A stretch of DNA of 64,000 nucleotides from Hyphomonadaceae bacterium (GTDB taxonomy: Bacteria > Pseudomonadota > Alphaproteobacteria > Caulobacterales > Hyphomonadaceae). Made by a program: the position numbers and the translations under genes. Below the pieces are notes generated by a model that ran no database searches, had not been told where the DNA came from, and saw nothing but the letters and a program-made list of their open reading frames with translations. The stretch lies in NCBI GenBank assembly GCA_016714495.1, contig JADKDU010000001.1, positions 558,001-622,000 on the forward strand. Direction: 5' to 3'. Of the stretch, positions 18,590 through 26,653 are shown one piece after another (positions within the stretch are counted from its first letter, which is position 1; each line of letters starts with the position of its first letter).

Positions 18590-19661
18590 ATTGGCCGCCT
18601 TTTGCCATCTTGCCAGACTTGCCCTTCGCAAGCTCAGCGCGGCGTTCCTTTTCACGGGCGCCGGCAAGAATGCCGTGCATCCCATAATTACCTTCATGGC
18701 AGGCGTATTCGTACACGCCCGACGAGGGGTAGAAACTCAGCTGCGCCTTCCAGGGCTTGGTATACGTCTCCGGATCGTTGACGCCGAACTCGTACACGAT
18801 GTCCTTCTCGCTCGTGCGCGTGAAGCGCTCGGTGATGACTGCCTTCTCGGAGATCGGGAATGACGACTGGTTGTCGACCTGCACCGGATTGATGTTGGTT
18901 GATTCCATCACGAACGTATCGCCTTCCCACCAGCCAACCGAATCGCCGAACCAGGGTTTGATGGCCGACGGCCGACGGTTTGCGCGCGCCTGTTCTGCGC
19001 TCGCGAAGATCGGGATGATCCGCGCATCATGCGCCATCTCGGCGAGGATCATCATGTAGCCGGGCGACTGCACGAAACGGTAATTGCTGTTGTACAAGCC
19101 GCTGAGCATTCCCGGACCGGCCGCGTTGGAGAAGCCGAGGATGCAACGCTCCGCAATATTCGTCGCTTCCGGGCCTTCATACGCAGCGTTGCCCGTCTCG
19201 TAACGCTCCGAGCGATCGGCGCGCCTCTTCGCCTGCGCAACCGGATCAACATACGGAAGCTGACCGTCAGCAGGCTCGATGACGTGCGATGTGCGCCATT
19301 CGCCGTTCACGAGGGCGAGCCTGGCGCCCGGATCCATCCAGAACGAGTCATAGGCCTGAACGCCAAAGTCCTTGCCGCCCTTGGGCGGCGCACCCTTGGT
19401 CGGATCGGAATAGGTCGCGCCCTTGAAGCCTTCTTCTGTGACGCCCGCCATCGCGTAACCCGACGCGATCTTCTTGGCCTCCATCTCGGAGACCACCAGC
19501 GTCTTGTTGGAAGGCGCGCGCGTCAGAGGCGTCAGCGAGGCGTGCGTCCAGAAGCCGGTGAGATCGGGCTTCCCGTCAGCCGCCTTCGGAACCTGCGCCA
19601 TGGCGGGCGACGCCATGATCGCGACAGCAAGCGCAACCAGCGCTGGTTTCAACATCCGCAT
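18588..19661 (-). CDS. Exported array protein, copy 4
   Basis: A 357-residue paralogue starting MRMLKPALVAL with the shared signal peptide. Landmarks: GKPDLTGFWTHAS, VTEEGFKGATYSDP, FWMDPGARLALV, ERCILGFSNAAGPGM, YNSNYRFVQSP, HDARIIPIF, GDSVGWWEGDTFVMES, ERFTRTSE, YEYACHEGNYG. By eye it is very like copy 5, so the two probably arose by a late duplication. The tail is ELAKGKSGKMAKGGQ. Exported, no enzymatic motif that I can name; function unknown. Confidence 0.88.
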   Translation of the reverse strand: MRMLKPALVALAVAIMASPAMAQVPKAADGKPDLTGFWTHASLTPLTRAPSNKTLVVSEMEAKKIASGYAMAGVTEEGFKGATYSDPTKGAPPKGGKDFGVQAYDSFWMDPGARLALVNGEWRTSHVIEPADGQLPYVDPVAQAKRRADRSERYETGNAAYEGPEATNIAERCILGFSNAAGPGMLSGLYNSNYRFVQSPGYMMILAEMAHDARIIPIFASAEQARANRRPSAIKPWFGDSVGWWEGDTFVMESTNINPVQVDNQSSFPISEKAVITERFTRTSEKDIVYEFGVNDPETYTKPWKAQLSFYPSSGVYEYACHEGNYGMHGILAGAREKERRAELAKGKSGKMAKGGQ

Positions 19662-19735
19662 AACTATCCTCCTGTGGGTGGCGGGCCGCCATGACGGGAC
19701 GCTCGTTCTTGAAGAACTCTAACCCGAAGTCGGAA
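19662..19735 (-). promoter_or_regulatory. Duplicated leader of array copy 4 with perfect palindrome
   Basis: Contains GTTCTT-G-AAGAAC at 19705-19717, a perfect 6+1+6 palindrome 44-56 bases before the start. Upstream of it in the gene's sense is the block TTCGGGTTA, and the ribosome site is AGGAGG. The same arrangement occurs before copies 2 and 3. It may be an operator or promoter element. Confidence 0.6.
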
Positions 19736-19810
19736 AGCCGTAAAAGCGCCGCCGCGTGCCCCGGAGGCATTTTCAGCCGCCGGACACGCGGTCGTGACAG
19801 TGCTTCAGGC

Positions 19811-20878
19811 CTATTGACCGCCCTTTGCGGATTTGGCCCTTGCGGGTTTGGCGGCTTCGGCCCGACGTTCGTCCTCACGGGCCCCGGCAAGGATGCCATG
19901 CATGCCGTAATTGCCTTCATGGCAGGCGTACTCGTACATCCCTTGCGACGGATAGAAGCTGAGCTCGGCCTTCCACGGCTGCGTATAATAGGTCGGGTCG
20001 TTGACGCTGAACTCATAGAAGATTTCCTTGTCACCCGCCCGCGTGAAGCGCTCGGTGACGATGCCCTTCGGCGAGATCGAGAACGGGTGGCTTTCCCCCT
20101 GCTCCGGGTTCACGTTGGTGGTCTCCATCACGAACGTGTCCCCGTCCCACCAGCCGACCGTATCGCCGAACCAAGGCTGGATCACAGACGGCTTGTGGCC
20201 GGCCCGCGCCTTATCTGCGCTAGCGAAGATCGGAACAACGCGCACATCATGCACCTGCTCCGTCACAATCATCATGTGGGTCGGCGTTTGCACGAACTGG
20301 TAGTTATTATTGTACGCGCTGCTCATCATGCCCGGGCCGCTTCTCGAGGAGAAGACGATGCAGCGTTCGCCCAGCGTTGGCACTTCCGGGCCGTCATAAT
20401 TGTCGATGCCGGTTTCGTAGATCTTCCGCCTGTCGGCGCGTTTCTTCGCCTCCCCCACCGGATCGATATACGGCGCCTGACCGTTGGCGGGCTCGACAAT
20501 GTAGGAGGTGCGGTATTGCCCCTTCACAAGAGCAAGCTTGCTGCCTGAATCCCACCAGAAATTGTCATACGCCTGAACGCCGAAGTCTTCGCCTCCCTTG
20601 GGCGGCGCGCCCTTGGTCGGATCGGAATAGGTCGAGCCTTTGTAACCCTCTTCCTTGATGCCGCCGATCGCATAGCCGCCCGCAATCCGCTTCGCGTCCT
20701 CCTCGTTCACGACCAGCGTCTTATTAGCCGGCGCGCGCTGCAGCGGCGTCAGGGAAATGTTTGTCCAGAAGCCCGTGAAATCAGGCTTTCCATCGGAAGT
20801 CCTTGAACCCTGCGCCATGGCGGGGGTCGCCATGGTCGCAATCGCGAGTACGGCCAGGGCCGGCTTCAGCATCCTCAT
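19811..20878 (-). CDS. Exported array protein, copy 3
   Basis: A 355-residue paralogue with signal peptide MRMLKPALAVL...AMAQ. It is somewhat diverged: GKPDFTGFWTNIS replaces the usual PDLTGFWTHAS, and IKEEGYKGSTYSDP and VVNEEDAKRIAGG differ from siblings. The other landmarks are kept: GERCIVFSSRSGPGM, YNNNYQFVQTP, HDVRVVPIF, GDTVGWWDGDTFVMET, ERFTRAGD, YEYACHEGNYG. HDVR and WWDGD are substitutions at otherwise constant positions. Function unknown. Confidence 0.88.
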   Translation of the reverse strand: MRMLKPALAVLAIATMATPAMAQGSRTSDGKPDFTGFWTNISLTPLQRAPANKTLVVNEEDAKRIAGGYAIGGIKEEGYKGSTYSDPTKGAPPKGGEDFGVQAYDNFWWDSGSKLALVKGQYRTSYIVEPANGQAPYIDPVGEAKKRADRRKIYETGIDNYDGPEVPTLGERCIVFSSRSGPGMMSSAYNNNYQFVQTPTHMMIVTEQVHDVRVVPIFASADKARAGHKPSVIQPWFGDTVGWWDGDTFVMETTNVNPEQGESHPFSISPKGIVTERFTRAGDKEIFYEFSVNDPTYYTQPWKAELSFYPSQGMYEYACHEGNYGMHGILAGAREDERRAEAAKPARAKSAKGGQ

Positions 20879-20942
20879 AATTTATCCTCCTGTGGGCGGC
20901 GCGCCGTCATGACGGAACGCTCGTTTTTGATGAGCTCTAAAG
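20879..20942 (-). promoter_or_regulatory. Duplicated leader of array copy 3
   Basis: This leader aligns by eye with those of copies 2 and 4: AGGAGG ribosome site, a GC-rich GGCG block, CGTTCCGTCA, and a degraded dyad at 20923-20935 (GCTCATCAAAAAC on the gene's strand), 45-57 bases before the start. Confidence 0.55.
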
Positions 20943-20972
20943 TCCAGGTCCTGAACACGGCGCTCGCCGCAC

Positions 20973-22037
20973 CTACTGTCCGCCCTTGGCTTTCGTCGTC
21001 TTTGTTTTCAGCCCAGCAGCCTGACGTTCCTTTTCACGCGCGCCGGCGAGAATGCCGTGCATCCCGTAATTGCCTTCGTGGCAGGCGTACTCGTACACGC
21101 CAGATGACGGATAGAAGGCCAGCTCCACCTTCCACGGTTGCGTATAAATCGACGGATCGTTGACGGTGTATTCGTAGAAAATGTCCTTCTCGCCGGTGCG
21201 CGTGAAGCGCTCGGTGACGACGCCATCTGGCGACAGCGGGAACGAATGGTTCTCCGCCTGCAGGGGTTTGAGGTTCACAGATTCCATCACGAACGTGTCG
21301 CCTTCCCACCAGCCGACAGTGTCGGCCAGCCAGGGCTGGATGGCGCCGGGTTTGTGCGATGCACGCGCTTTCTCGGCGCTCGCGAAAATCGGAACGATGC
21401 GGGCGTCATGCGCCTGCTCCGCCAGAATCATCATGTGAGTCGGCGTCTGCACCATTTCGTAGTTGTTATTGTACAGGCCGCTCCCCATGCCGGGGCCGCC
21501 CAGGCCACTGAAGACAAGGCAGCGCTCGCCCAGGGTTGTTGCTTCCGGGCCTTCATAGGCTGCATTGCCCGTCTCGTAGCGCTCGCGATTGGCAACCCGC
21601 TTTTTCGCCTGTCCCACCATATCCTTGAACGGCAGCTGACCATTGGCCGGCTCGACAATCCGCGATGTGCGCCATTCGCCCTTCACGAAAGCAAGCTTGC
21701 TGCCCGGATCCATCCAGAAGGAGTCGTAAGCCTGGACGCCGAAGTCTTTGCCGCCTTTGGGCGGCGCGCCCTTGGTCGGATCGGAATACCTGGCGCCTTT
21801 GAAGCCTTCTTCTGTCACGCCCGCCATCGGAACGCCCGCCGCGATCCGCTTTGCTTCTTCCTCACTGACCGCCAATGATTTCTGCCCTGGCGGGCGCTGC
21901 AACGGCGTTACGGACGCGTGAGTCCAGAAGCCGGTCAGATCCGGCTTGCCATCCTTGGCTCTTGGAACCTGAGCGATGGCGGGAGTCGCCATCATAACAA
22001 CAGCAAGCGCAGTCAGCGCCGGTTTCAGCATCCGCAT
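20973..22037 (-). CDS. Exported array protein, copy 2
   Basis: A 354-residue paralogue, signal peptide MRMLKPALTAL...AIAQ. Landmarks: GKPDLTGFWTHAS, VTEEGFKGARYSDP, FWMDPGSKLAFV, GERCLVFSGLGGPGM, YNNNYEMVQTP, HDARIVPIF, ADTVGWWEGDTFVMES, ERFTRTGE, YEYACHEGNYG. It has PPGQKSLAVSEEE where others have ANKTLVV. The ERCLVFSG segment resembles copy 6, suggesting mixed ancestry or gene conversion among copies. Function unknown. Confidence 0.88.
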   Translation of the reverse strand: MRMLKPALTALAVVMMATPAIAQVPRAKDGKPDLTGFWTHASVTPLQRPPGQKSLAVSEEEAKRIAAGVPMAGVTEEGFKGARYSDPTKGAPPKGGKDFGVQAYDSFWMDPGSKLAFVKGEWRTSRIVEPANGQLPFKDMVGQAKKRVANRERYETGNAAYEGPEATTLGERCLVFSGLGGPGMGSGLYNNNYEMVQTPTHMMILAEQAHDARIVPIFASAEKARASHKPGAIQPWLADTVGWWEGDTFVMESVNLKPLQAENHSFPLSPDGVVTERFTRTGEKDIFYEYTVNDPSIYTQPWKVELAFYPSSGVYEYACHEGNYGMHGILAGAREKERQAAGLKTKTTKAKGGQ

Positions 22038-22110
22038 CTTTTCCTCCTGTGGGCGGCGGACCGCCGTGACGGAACGCTCGTTCTTGACGAACTGTAACCC
22101 GAAATCGGAA
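22038..22110 (-). promoter_or_regulatory. Duplicated leader of array copy 2
   Basis: Contains the near-palindrome GTTCGT-C-AAGAAC (gene sense) at 22080-22092, 43-55 bases before the start, preceded by TTTCGGGTTA and followed by CGTTCCGTCACGGCGG and AGGAGG. Spacing matches the leaders of copies 3 and 4 within two bases. Confidence 0.6.
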
Positions 22111-22189
22111 AATCACGAAGGCGATGCGCGACAATCCACAATGTGATCGACGATCCAGGCAGATCGCCGATCCCGGGTGTGCCTCGCGT

Positions 22190-23266
22190 CTATTGTCCGC
22201 CCTTCACCGACTTGCCTTTGGTCTTCACAGCGGCCGCCTGACGTTCCTTCTCACGCGCGCCGGCGAGAATGCCGTGCATCCCGTAATTGCCCTCGTGACA
22301 GGCGTATTCGTAGAGGCCCGGCGAAGGATAGAAGGCGAGTTCCGCTTTCCATGGCTGCGTATAGTTCACCGGATCGGTGACGCTGAATTCGTAGAAGATG
22401 TCCTTGTCGCTCGTGCGCGTGAAGCGCTCGGTGACAACGCCCTGCTCTGACAGCGGGAAGGCCTGATTTTCGGCCTGCAGCGGATTGACGTTGATCGTCT
22501 CCATCACGAACGTGTCGCCTTCCCACCAGCCGACCGTATCGCCGAGCCACGGCTTGAACGTCGCTGGGCGGTGCGATGCGCGCGCTTTCTCCGCAGTCGG
22601 GAAGATCGGCACGATGCGCGTGTCGTGGGCCATCTCGACCAGGATCATCATGTGGGTCGGCGTTTGGACCATCTGGTAATTGTTGTTGTACAGCACGCTG
22701 AGCATCCCAGGGCCGCCTGTCTGGCCGAAGCCGATCAGGCAGCGTTCCGAGATTGCTGTCTCTTCCGGCCCCTCATAGGGAGCATTGCCCGTCGCATAGC
22801 GCTGAAAACCAAGCATACCTTTACGGGCTTGCCCGGCCGGATCCACGAACGGAAGCTGTCCGCTGGGCGGATCGACAATGTTCGATGTGCGGTATTCACC
22901 CTTTACATGCGCGAGCATCGTGCCCGGCGTGACCCAGAAGCTGTCATAGCCCTTCACGCCGAAATCCTTGCCGCCCTTGGGAGGAGCGCCCTTGGTCGGG
23001 TCCGAATAGCGGGCGTTCTTATTGAACTCGGGATCATCCGCGGGAATGCCGGCGACGGCGGTGCCGTCAGCGATCTTCTTGGCTTCCATCTCGGAGACGA
23101 CCAGCGTCTTGTTTGCAGCCGCACGCTGCAGCGGCGTCAGCGAAGCGTTGGTCCAGAAACCGGTGAGGTCCGGCTTTCCATCCGCAGCTTTCGGAACCTG
23201 CGCAAGAGCGGGCGCCGCCATGATCGCGATGGCGAGCGCGGTCAGCGCTGGTTTCAGCATGCGCAT
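22190..23266 (-). CDS. Exported array protein, copy 1 (array head)
   Basis: A 358-residue paralogue at the head of the array. The start at 23266 (MRMLKPALTAL) is used; a start 11 codons upstream would place charged residues before the signal peptide. Landmarks: GKPDLTGFWTNAS, the ADDPEF insert shared with copy 6, SYWVTPG-like segment FWVTPGTMLA, SERCLIGFGQTGGPGM, YNNNYQMVQTP, HDTRIVPIF, GDTVGWWEGDTFVMET, ERFTRTSD, YEYACHEGNYG. Its upstream region differs from the repeated leaders and lies in a divergent intergenic region shared with the exported methyltransferase-like gene. Confidence 0.88.
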   Translation of the reverse strand: MRMLKPALTALAIAIMAAPALAQVPKAADGKPDLTGFWTNASLTPLQRAAANKTLVVSEMEAKKIADGTAVAGIPADDPEFNKNARYSDPTKGAPPKGGKDFGVKGYDSFWVTPGTMLAHVKGEYRTSNIVDPPSGQLPFVDPAGQARKGMLGFQRYATGNAPYEGPEETAISERCLIGFGQTGGPGMLSVLYNNNYQMVQTPTHMMILVEMAHDTRIVPIFPTAEKARASHRPATFKPWLGDTVGWWEGDTFVMETINVNPLQAENQAFPLSEQGVVTERFTRTSDKDIFYEFSVTDPVNYTQPWKAELAFYPSPGLYEYACHEGNYGMHGILAGAREKERQAAAVKTKGKSVKGGQ

Positions 23267-23475
23267 GAGTAGTCCTCCTGTAAGCGCCACGCCTTCCAAG
23301 GCGCGTTATGTTTCCTGCAAGACTATCCCTAACCGTGCTCGGCAGGAACCGCTTACCTAGAGGTAAGGCAGTCGATTTTCCTGAACCGAACGAAACAATT
23401 CCCCGACTAGTCCGAAATCGGCTGAAGTGTATGTTCCGCCCAGCACGGCGTGATGGCGCCGACAGGGAGAGCATA

Positions 23476-24294
23476 ATGAAAAACAGCACTTGGAAGATCT
23501 CGGGCGCGTCGCTGCTCGCACTCGCATTCGCGACCGCCTGCGGCGGCGAACCCCCGCCGCCCGCGCCGGAGCCGACGCCGGTTGCCGCAACCCCCGCCCC
23601 TCCGCCGGGACCGGACTATGCCTCGTTCGTGGCGTCCACCGGCCGTACTGCCGAGGACACCGCCAAGGATGCGAACCGCAAGCCCGCCGATGTGCTCGCT
23701 TTTGCGAAGGTGATGCCAGGCCAGACCGTGTTCGAAATGGAAGCCGGCGCTGGCTATTACACAGAACTGCTGTCGCTCGCCGTCGGCCCGACCGGCAAAG
23801 TGATCATGCAGGCGCCCAAGGAATTCGAGGGCTTCTACAAGGACGGCCTCGCCGCCCGCCTGAAGGATAACCGCCTCGCCAACGTCACGGTGTCGTGGTC
23901 GCCCTTCGACAAGCTCGACGCGGCTGATGCTTCAGTCGACGTTGTCACCTGGTTCCAGGGCCCGCACGAACTCTACTGCGCCAAGGCCTGCGGCAACGCC
24001 GCGATGGGCGACCCGGCGAAATCGTTTGCGGAAGTCGCACGTATTCTGAAGCCAGGCGGCACGTTCGTGATCATGGATCACGTGGCGACGGCGGGCGCGC
24101 CGACGACCTCGGGCAACGATCTGCACCGCATCGACCCGATGCCGGTGAAGGCGCTGGCCACTACCGCCGGCTTCGGGCTGGACGAGGAGAGCACCCTTCT
24201 CGCCAACCCGGCGGACGACCACAGCAAGGGCGTGTTCGATCCGTCCATCCAGGGCACGACAGACCAGTTCCTGCTGCGCTACAAGAAGCCGTAG
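23476..24294 (+). CDS. Exported methyltransferase-like lipoprotein 1
   Basis: A 272-residue protein. The start at 23476 gives a lipoprotein signal ending FATAC, followed by a Pro-rich linker; 56 upstream in-frame codons lack coding character. The mature part has a class I SAM methyltransferase layout: DANRKPADVLAF, then PGQTVFEMEAGAGYYTELL (a motif-I-like loop, EAGAG), and later LKPGGTFVIMDH. It resembles the predicted methyltransferase group COG4798. A SAM-type fold in a lipoprotein is puzzling because SAM is not expected in the periplasm. It is divergent from the array head and followed by a paralogue. Confidence 0.85.
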   Translation: MKNSTWKISGASLLALAFATACGGEPPPPAPEPTPVAATPAPPPGPDYASFVASTGRTAEDTAKDANRKPADVLAFAKVMPGQTVFEMEAGAGYYTELLSLAVGPTGKVIMQAPKEFEGFYKDGLAARLKDNRLANVTVSWSPFDKLDAADASVDVVTWFQGPHELYCAKACGNAAMGDPAKSFAEVARILKPGGTFVIMDHVATAGAPTTSGNDLHRIDPMPVKALATTAGFGLDEESTLLANPADDHSKGVFDPSIQGTTDQFLLRYKKP

Positions 24295-24324
24295 AATCTG
24301 CTAGACTTCGACTGATAATGACAA

Positions 24325-24350
24325 GGCGCGGATCGCATGCGGTCCGCGCC
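24325..24350. other. Hairpin between the two methyltransferase-like genes
   Basis: A perfect 8-base inverted repeat (GGCGCGGA with TCCGCGCC) with a 10-base loop, 30 bases after the first gene's stop and 25 bases before the second start. No T-run follows. It could attenuate or stabilise the transcript. Confidence 0.4.
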
Positions 24351-24374
24351 CAATTCGTCCGGGGAGGACACACA

Positions 24375-25163
24375 ATGAAACTCGCATTCGCCGCCAGCGC
24401 CTTTGCGCTGCTCGCCATCAGCTGCACCTCGATGTCAGGCCCGCCGCCGCTCGCCGCAGCCGATTACGCCAAAATACTCGCAGCTCCTGACCGCGCTACG
24501 AAGCTCGAAGCCTTGCAGGGGCCAGATCAGGCTGACGATGCTGCGCGCAAGCCGGCCGAAGTTCTGGCCTACATGAACATTCGTCCCGGCCAGACCATCC
24601 TCGAACTCGAGGGCGGCCGCGGCTGGTATTCGCGCCTCCTCTCCGAAGCGATCGGGCCGTCGGGCAAACTCTACGCCCAGTATCCGCCGGAATTCGGCTA
24701 TGGCGACGCCGCCTACAAAGGCCGTCAGGATGCCGGCCAGCTCAAGAACACCACCATCGTCAAATCGCACTTCGACGACTACTCCGCGATCCCAGACGCG
24801 TCCGTCGATAAGGTGATCTGGATCCTCGGGCCGCACGAAATCTATTTCACGCCCCAGAACGCTCCTGCCGGCTTGGGTGAAGAGACCAAGACCTATTCCG
24901 AGATCAAACGCGTGCTGAAACCGGGCGGCGAATTCATCGCCATGGATCACGCCGCTCCCGCCGGCGAGGACAAGAAGACGTCGGCCCAGACCAACCACCG
25001 CGTTGATCCCGCCGTGATCCTGGCCACGGCCAAGGCCGCCGGTTTCACGTATGTCGGCAAGAGCGACGTTCTCGCCAACCCGCAGGACGATCGCACCAAG
25101 CGCGCCTTCGACCCCACGGTCCGCCGCCACACGGACCAGTTTCTCTTCACGTTCCGCAAATAG
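24375..25163 (+). CDS. Exported methyltransferase-like lipoprotein 2
   Basis: A 262-residue paralogue of the preceding gene. The start at 24375 gives MKLAFAASAFALLAISC, a lipoprotein signal with Cys at residue 17. The fold shows DAARKPAEVLAYMNI, PGQTILELEGGRGWYSRLL (motif-I-like loop EGGRG), IWILGPHE and LKPGGEFIAMDHAAP, and ends TDQFLFTFRK like its neighbour. It is probably anchored in the envelope. Substrate and cofactor are unknown. The spacing to the first gene allows one transcript. Confidence 0.85.
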   Translation: MKLAFAASAFALLAISCTSMSGPPPLAAADYAKILAAPDRATKLEALQGPDQADDAARKPAEVLAYMNIRPGQTILELEGGRGWYSRLLSEAIGPSGKLYAQYPPEFGYGDAAYKGRQDAGQLKNTTIVKSHFDDYSAIPDASVDKVIWILGPHEIYFTPQNAPAGLGEETKTYSEIKRVLKPGGEFIAMDHAAPAGEDKKTSAQTNHRVDPAVILATAKAAGFTYVGKSDVLANPQDDRTKRAFDPTVRRHTDQFLFTFRK

Positions 25164-25248
25164 CGTTGATGGGATCGGCGCTCCCGGGCATGGACAGGGG
25201 CGCCGACTCTCGACTTTCTGACGCGACGCACCTTAAACTTGCTCGGCA

Positions 25249-25773
25249 ATGGGCAGCGCGCGCCTCTTCGGGACATTTGCAATCGCGGCCGTTTCGGCCG
25301 CCGCGATTGCGTGTTCCCCCACCGAACAGGGCGTCACGCAGGCGCAAACAGGCGACCCTGTCATCGTCATGTCCGAAGGCGCGTGTGATCAGACCTGCCC
25401 GATCTACGACATGACCCTGCACCCTGACGGGACTTATGCCTTGAACGGCGTGAAGTTCGTAAAAACAACGGGCGTCAGCGAGGGCCAACTCGGGACCGAC
25501 GCGTGGAAGGCGGCCGAAACCGCGCTCACCGAAGTCAGCTTTTGGACGCTGCCCGCCAACCAAACCAGCAACGCCTCGGAGAACTGCCACAGGGGCACGC
25601 CCACGGTGAACGTCACCTGGCGGACCGACGCTGGAAAGCAGAAGACCATCGCCTACACGGCTGGCTGCGGCGGACCGGAAATGCGCACGGTTATCGGCGC
25701 CCTTCGGCAGGCCCTCTCCTTCGACAAGCTGGTCTGGACCGATGAGCGCTTCGCACCGGATGGCAGCCGCTAG
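25249..25773 (+). CDS. DUF6438-type lipoprotein
   Basis: A 174-residue protein with a signal ending AAIAC, a lipobox. The core segment CDQTCPIYDMTLHPDGTYALNG matches the DUF6438 pattern (C...CP.Y.....DG.....G), and two further cysteines (ENCHRG, TAGCGG) could form disulfides in the periplasm. No function is established for the domain. It lies 85 bases after the methyltransferase-like pair on the same strand. Confidence 0.75.
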   Translation: MGSARLFGTFAIAAVSAAAIACSPTEQGVTQAQTGDPVIVMSEGACDQTCPIYDMTLHPDGTYALNGVKFVKTTGVSEGQLGTDAWKAAETALTEVSFWTLPANQTSNASENCHRGTPTVNVTWRTDAGKQKTIAYTAGCGGPEMRTVIGALRQALSFDKLVWTDERFAPDGSR

Positions 25774-25814
25774 GCCGCATGGCGTAACGGCCATTTCGAG
25801 CGTAAAGTCTTGCT

Positions 25815-26018
25815 ATGCAGCTCTGGCTTTCATACGGCGTCTACATCGCCATTGGGGCGGTTTTCGTGGTTCTCGCGTTCGGCGTCGTGAACCTCGTCCG
25901 CACGGACGCTAAATCCGCTTCGCGCTCGAACAAGCTGATGCGCCTCCGCGTGCTGGTGCAGTTCATCGCCATCATCCTGTTGGTTGCGCTCGGCGCGGTC
26001 GCCGGGGCCTTCCGCTAA
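25815..26018 (+). CDS. HIG1-domain small membrane protein
   Basis: A 67-residue protein with two transmembrane helices (about 6-27 and 46-64) joined by a basic loop SRSNKLMRLRVLVQF, the signature of the alphaproteobacterial HIG1/twin-transmembrane family. Relatives associate with cytochrome oxidase complexes. In many alphaproteobacteria this gene stands just before the corrinoid adenosyltransferase and etfBA, as it does loosely here, supporting the call. Confidence 0.85.
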   Translation: MQLWLSYGVYIAIGAVFVVLAFGVVNLVRTDAKSASRSNKLMRLRVLVQFIAIILLVALGAVAGAFR

Positions 26019-26197
26019 ACCTGTTGCATTCCCGCCACGCGAACCCCGTCCGATGCACTCGCGTCGGGAACGAGGCATTTGCCGTTGACGTTCATCCGCC
26101 GTTGGGTCGGATCGGTTAAATTTCATCGATCGGATTGTCCAAGCCTGAAGCTGTGTGTGCGAGCATGGTTGATGGTTGGCGCGGTGAGGTCGTTGAG

Positions 26198-26599
26198 ATG
26201 TTCGGACGTGGATCTGTTGAACTGAACCCCCGCAAGTTCTGGAGCTGGTTTGCTTCGGAAGCCCAAGGCATCTCGAACGCTCTTGAAGCTCTTCAACGCG
26301 GCGAAGCCGATGCGGAATGGGCGATCATCGGCCTCAACGAGCGCATTCGCCGCTTCGACAACACGCTGGAAGCCGACGTGGTCCTGACGCTGGATGGTCA
26401 GTGCCACATGACGATCCAGGGGGAACCGCGCGCGGTTTCGGTGCTGCTTGAGGCGGCCCCGCGCCTTGCCGGTTGGCGCTTTACGCCTCGCGCCGCCCTC
26501 GCCGACCCGCGTCGCGTGCCGTTTCGCACCGCCCCGCGCCCCTCGCTCGATTTGCTCGGAACGCCGATTTCGGCCCTGCACGAAGCCTACGCTCACTAG
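26198..26599 (+). CDS. Hypothetical protein, 133 residues
   Basis: No recognised family. The start at 26198 (MFGRGSVELNP) has a GAGG eight bases upstream; in-frame starts exist at 26165 and a TTG at 26135. The protein has no signal peptide or membrane segment. It contains NPRKFWSWFASEA near the N-terminus, a middle part LEADVVLTLDGQCHMTI that looks beta-strand, and APRLAGWRFTPRAAL near the C-terminus. It lies between the HIG1 gene and the adenosyltransferase on the same strand. Confidence 0.65.
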   Translation: MFGRGSVELNPRKFWSWFASEAQGISNALEALQRGEADAEWAIIGLNERIRRFDNTLEADVVLTLDGQCHMTIQGEPRAVSVLLEAAPRLAGWRFTPRAALADPRRVPFRTAPRPSLDLLGTPISALHEAYAH

Positions 26600-26653
26600 T
26601 CCAGCAGGCTGACGGCCATTGACGCACCCGTGCTGTGGGCGCGAAATTAGCCC

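Noticed and set aside
16197..23266. Array as a mobile or phage-derived cassette
   Set aside because: No integrase, transposase, tRNA target or terminal repeats flank it; tandem duplication explains it better.
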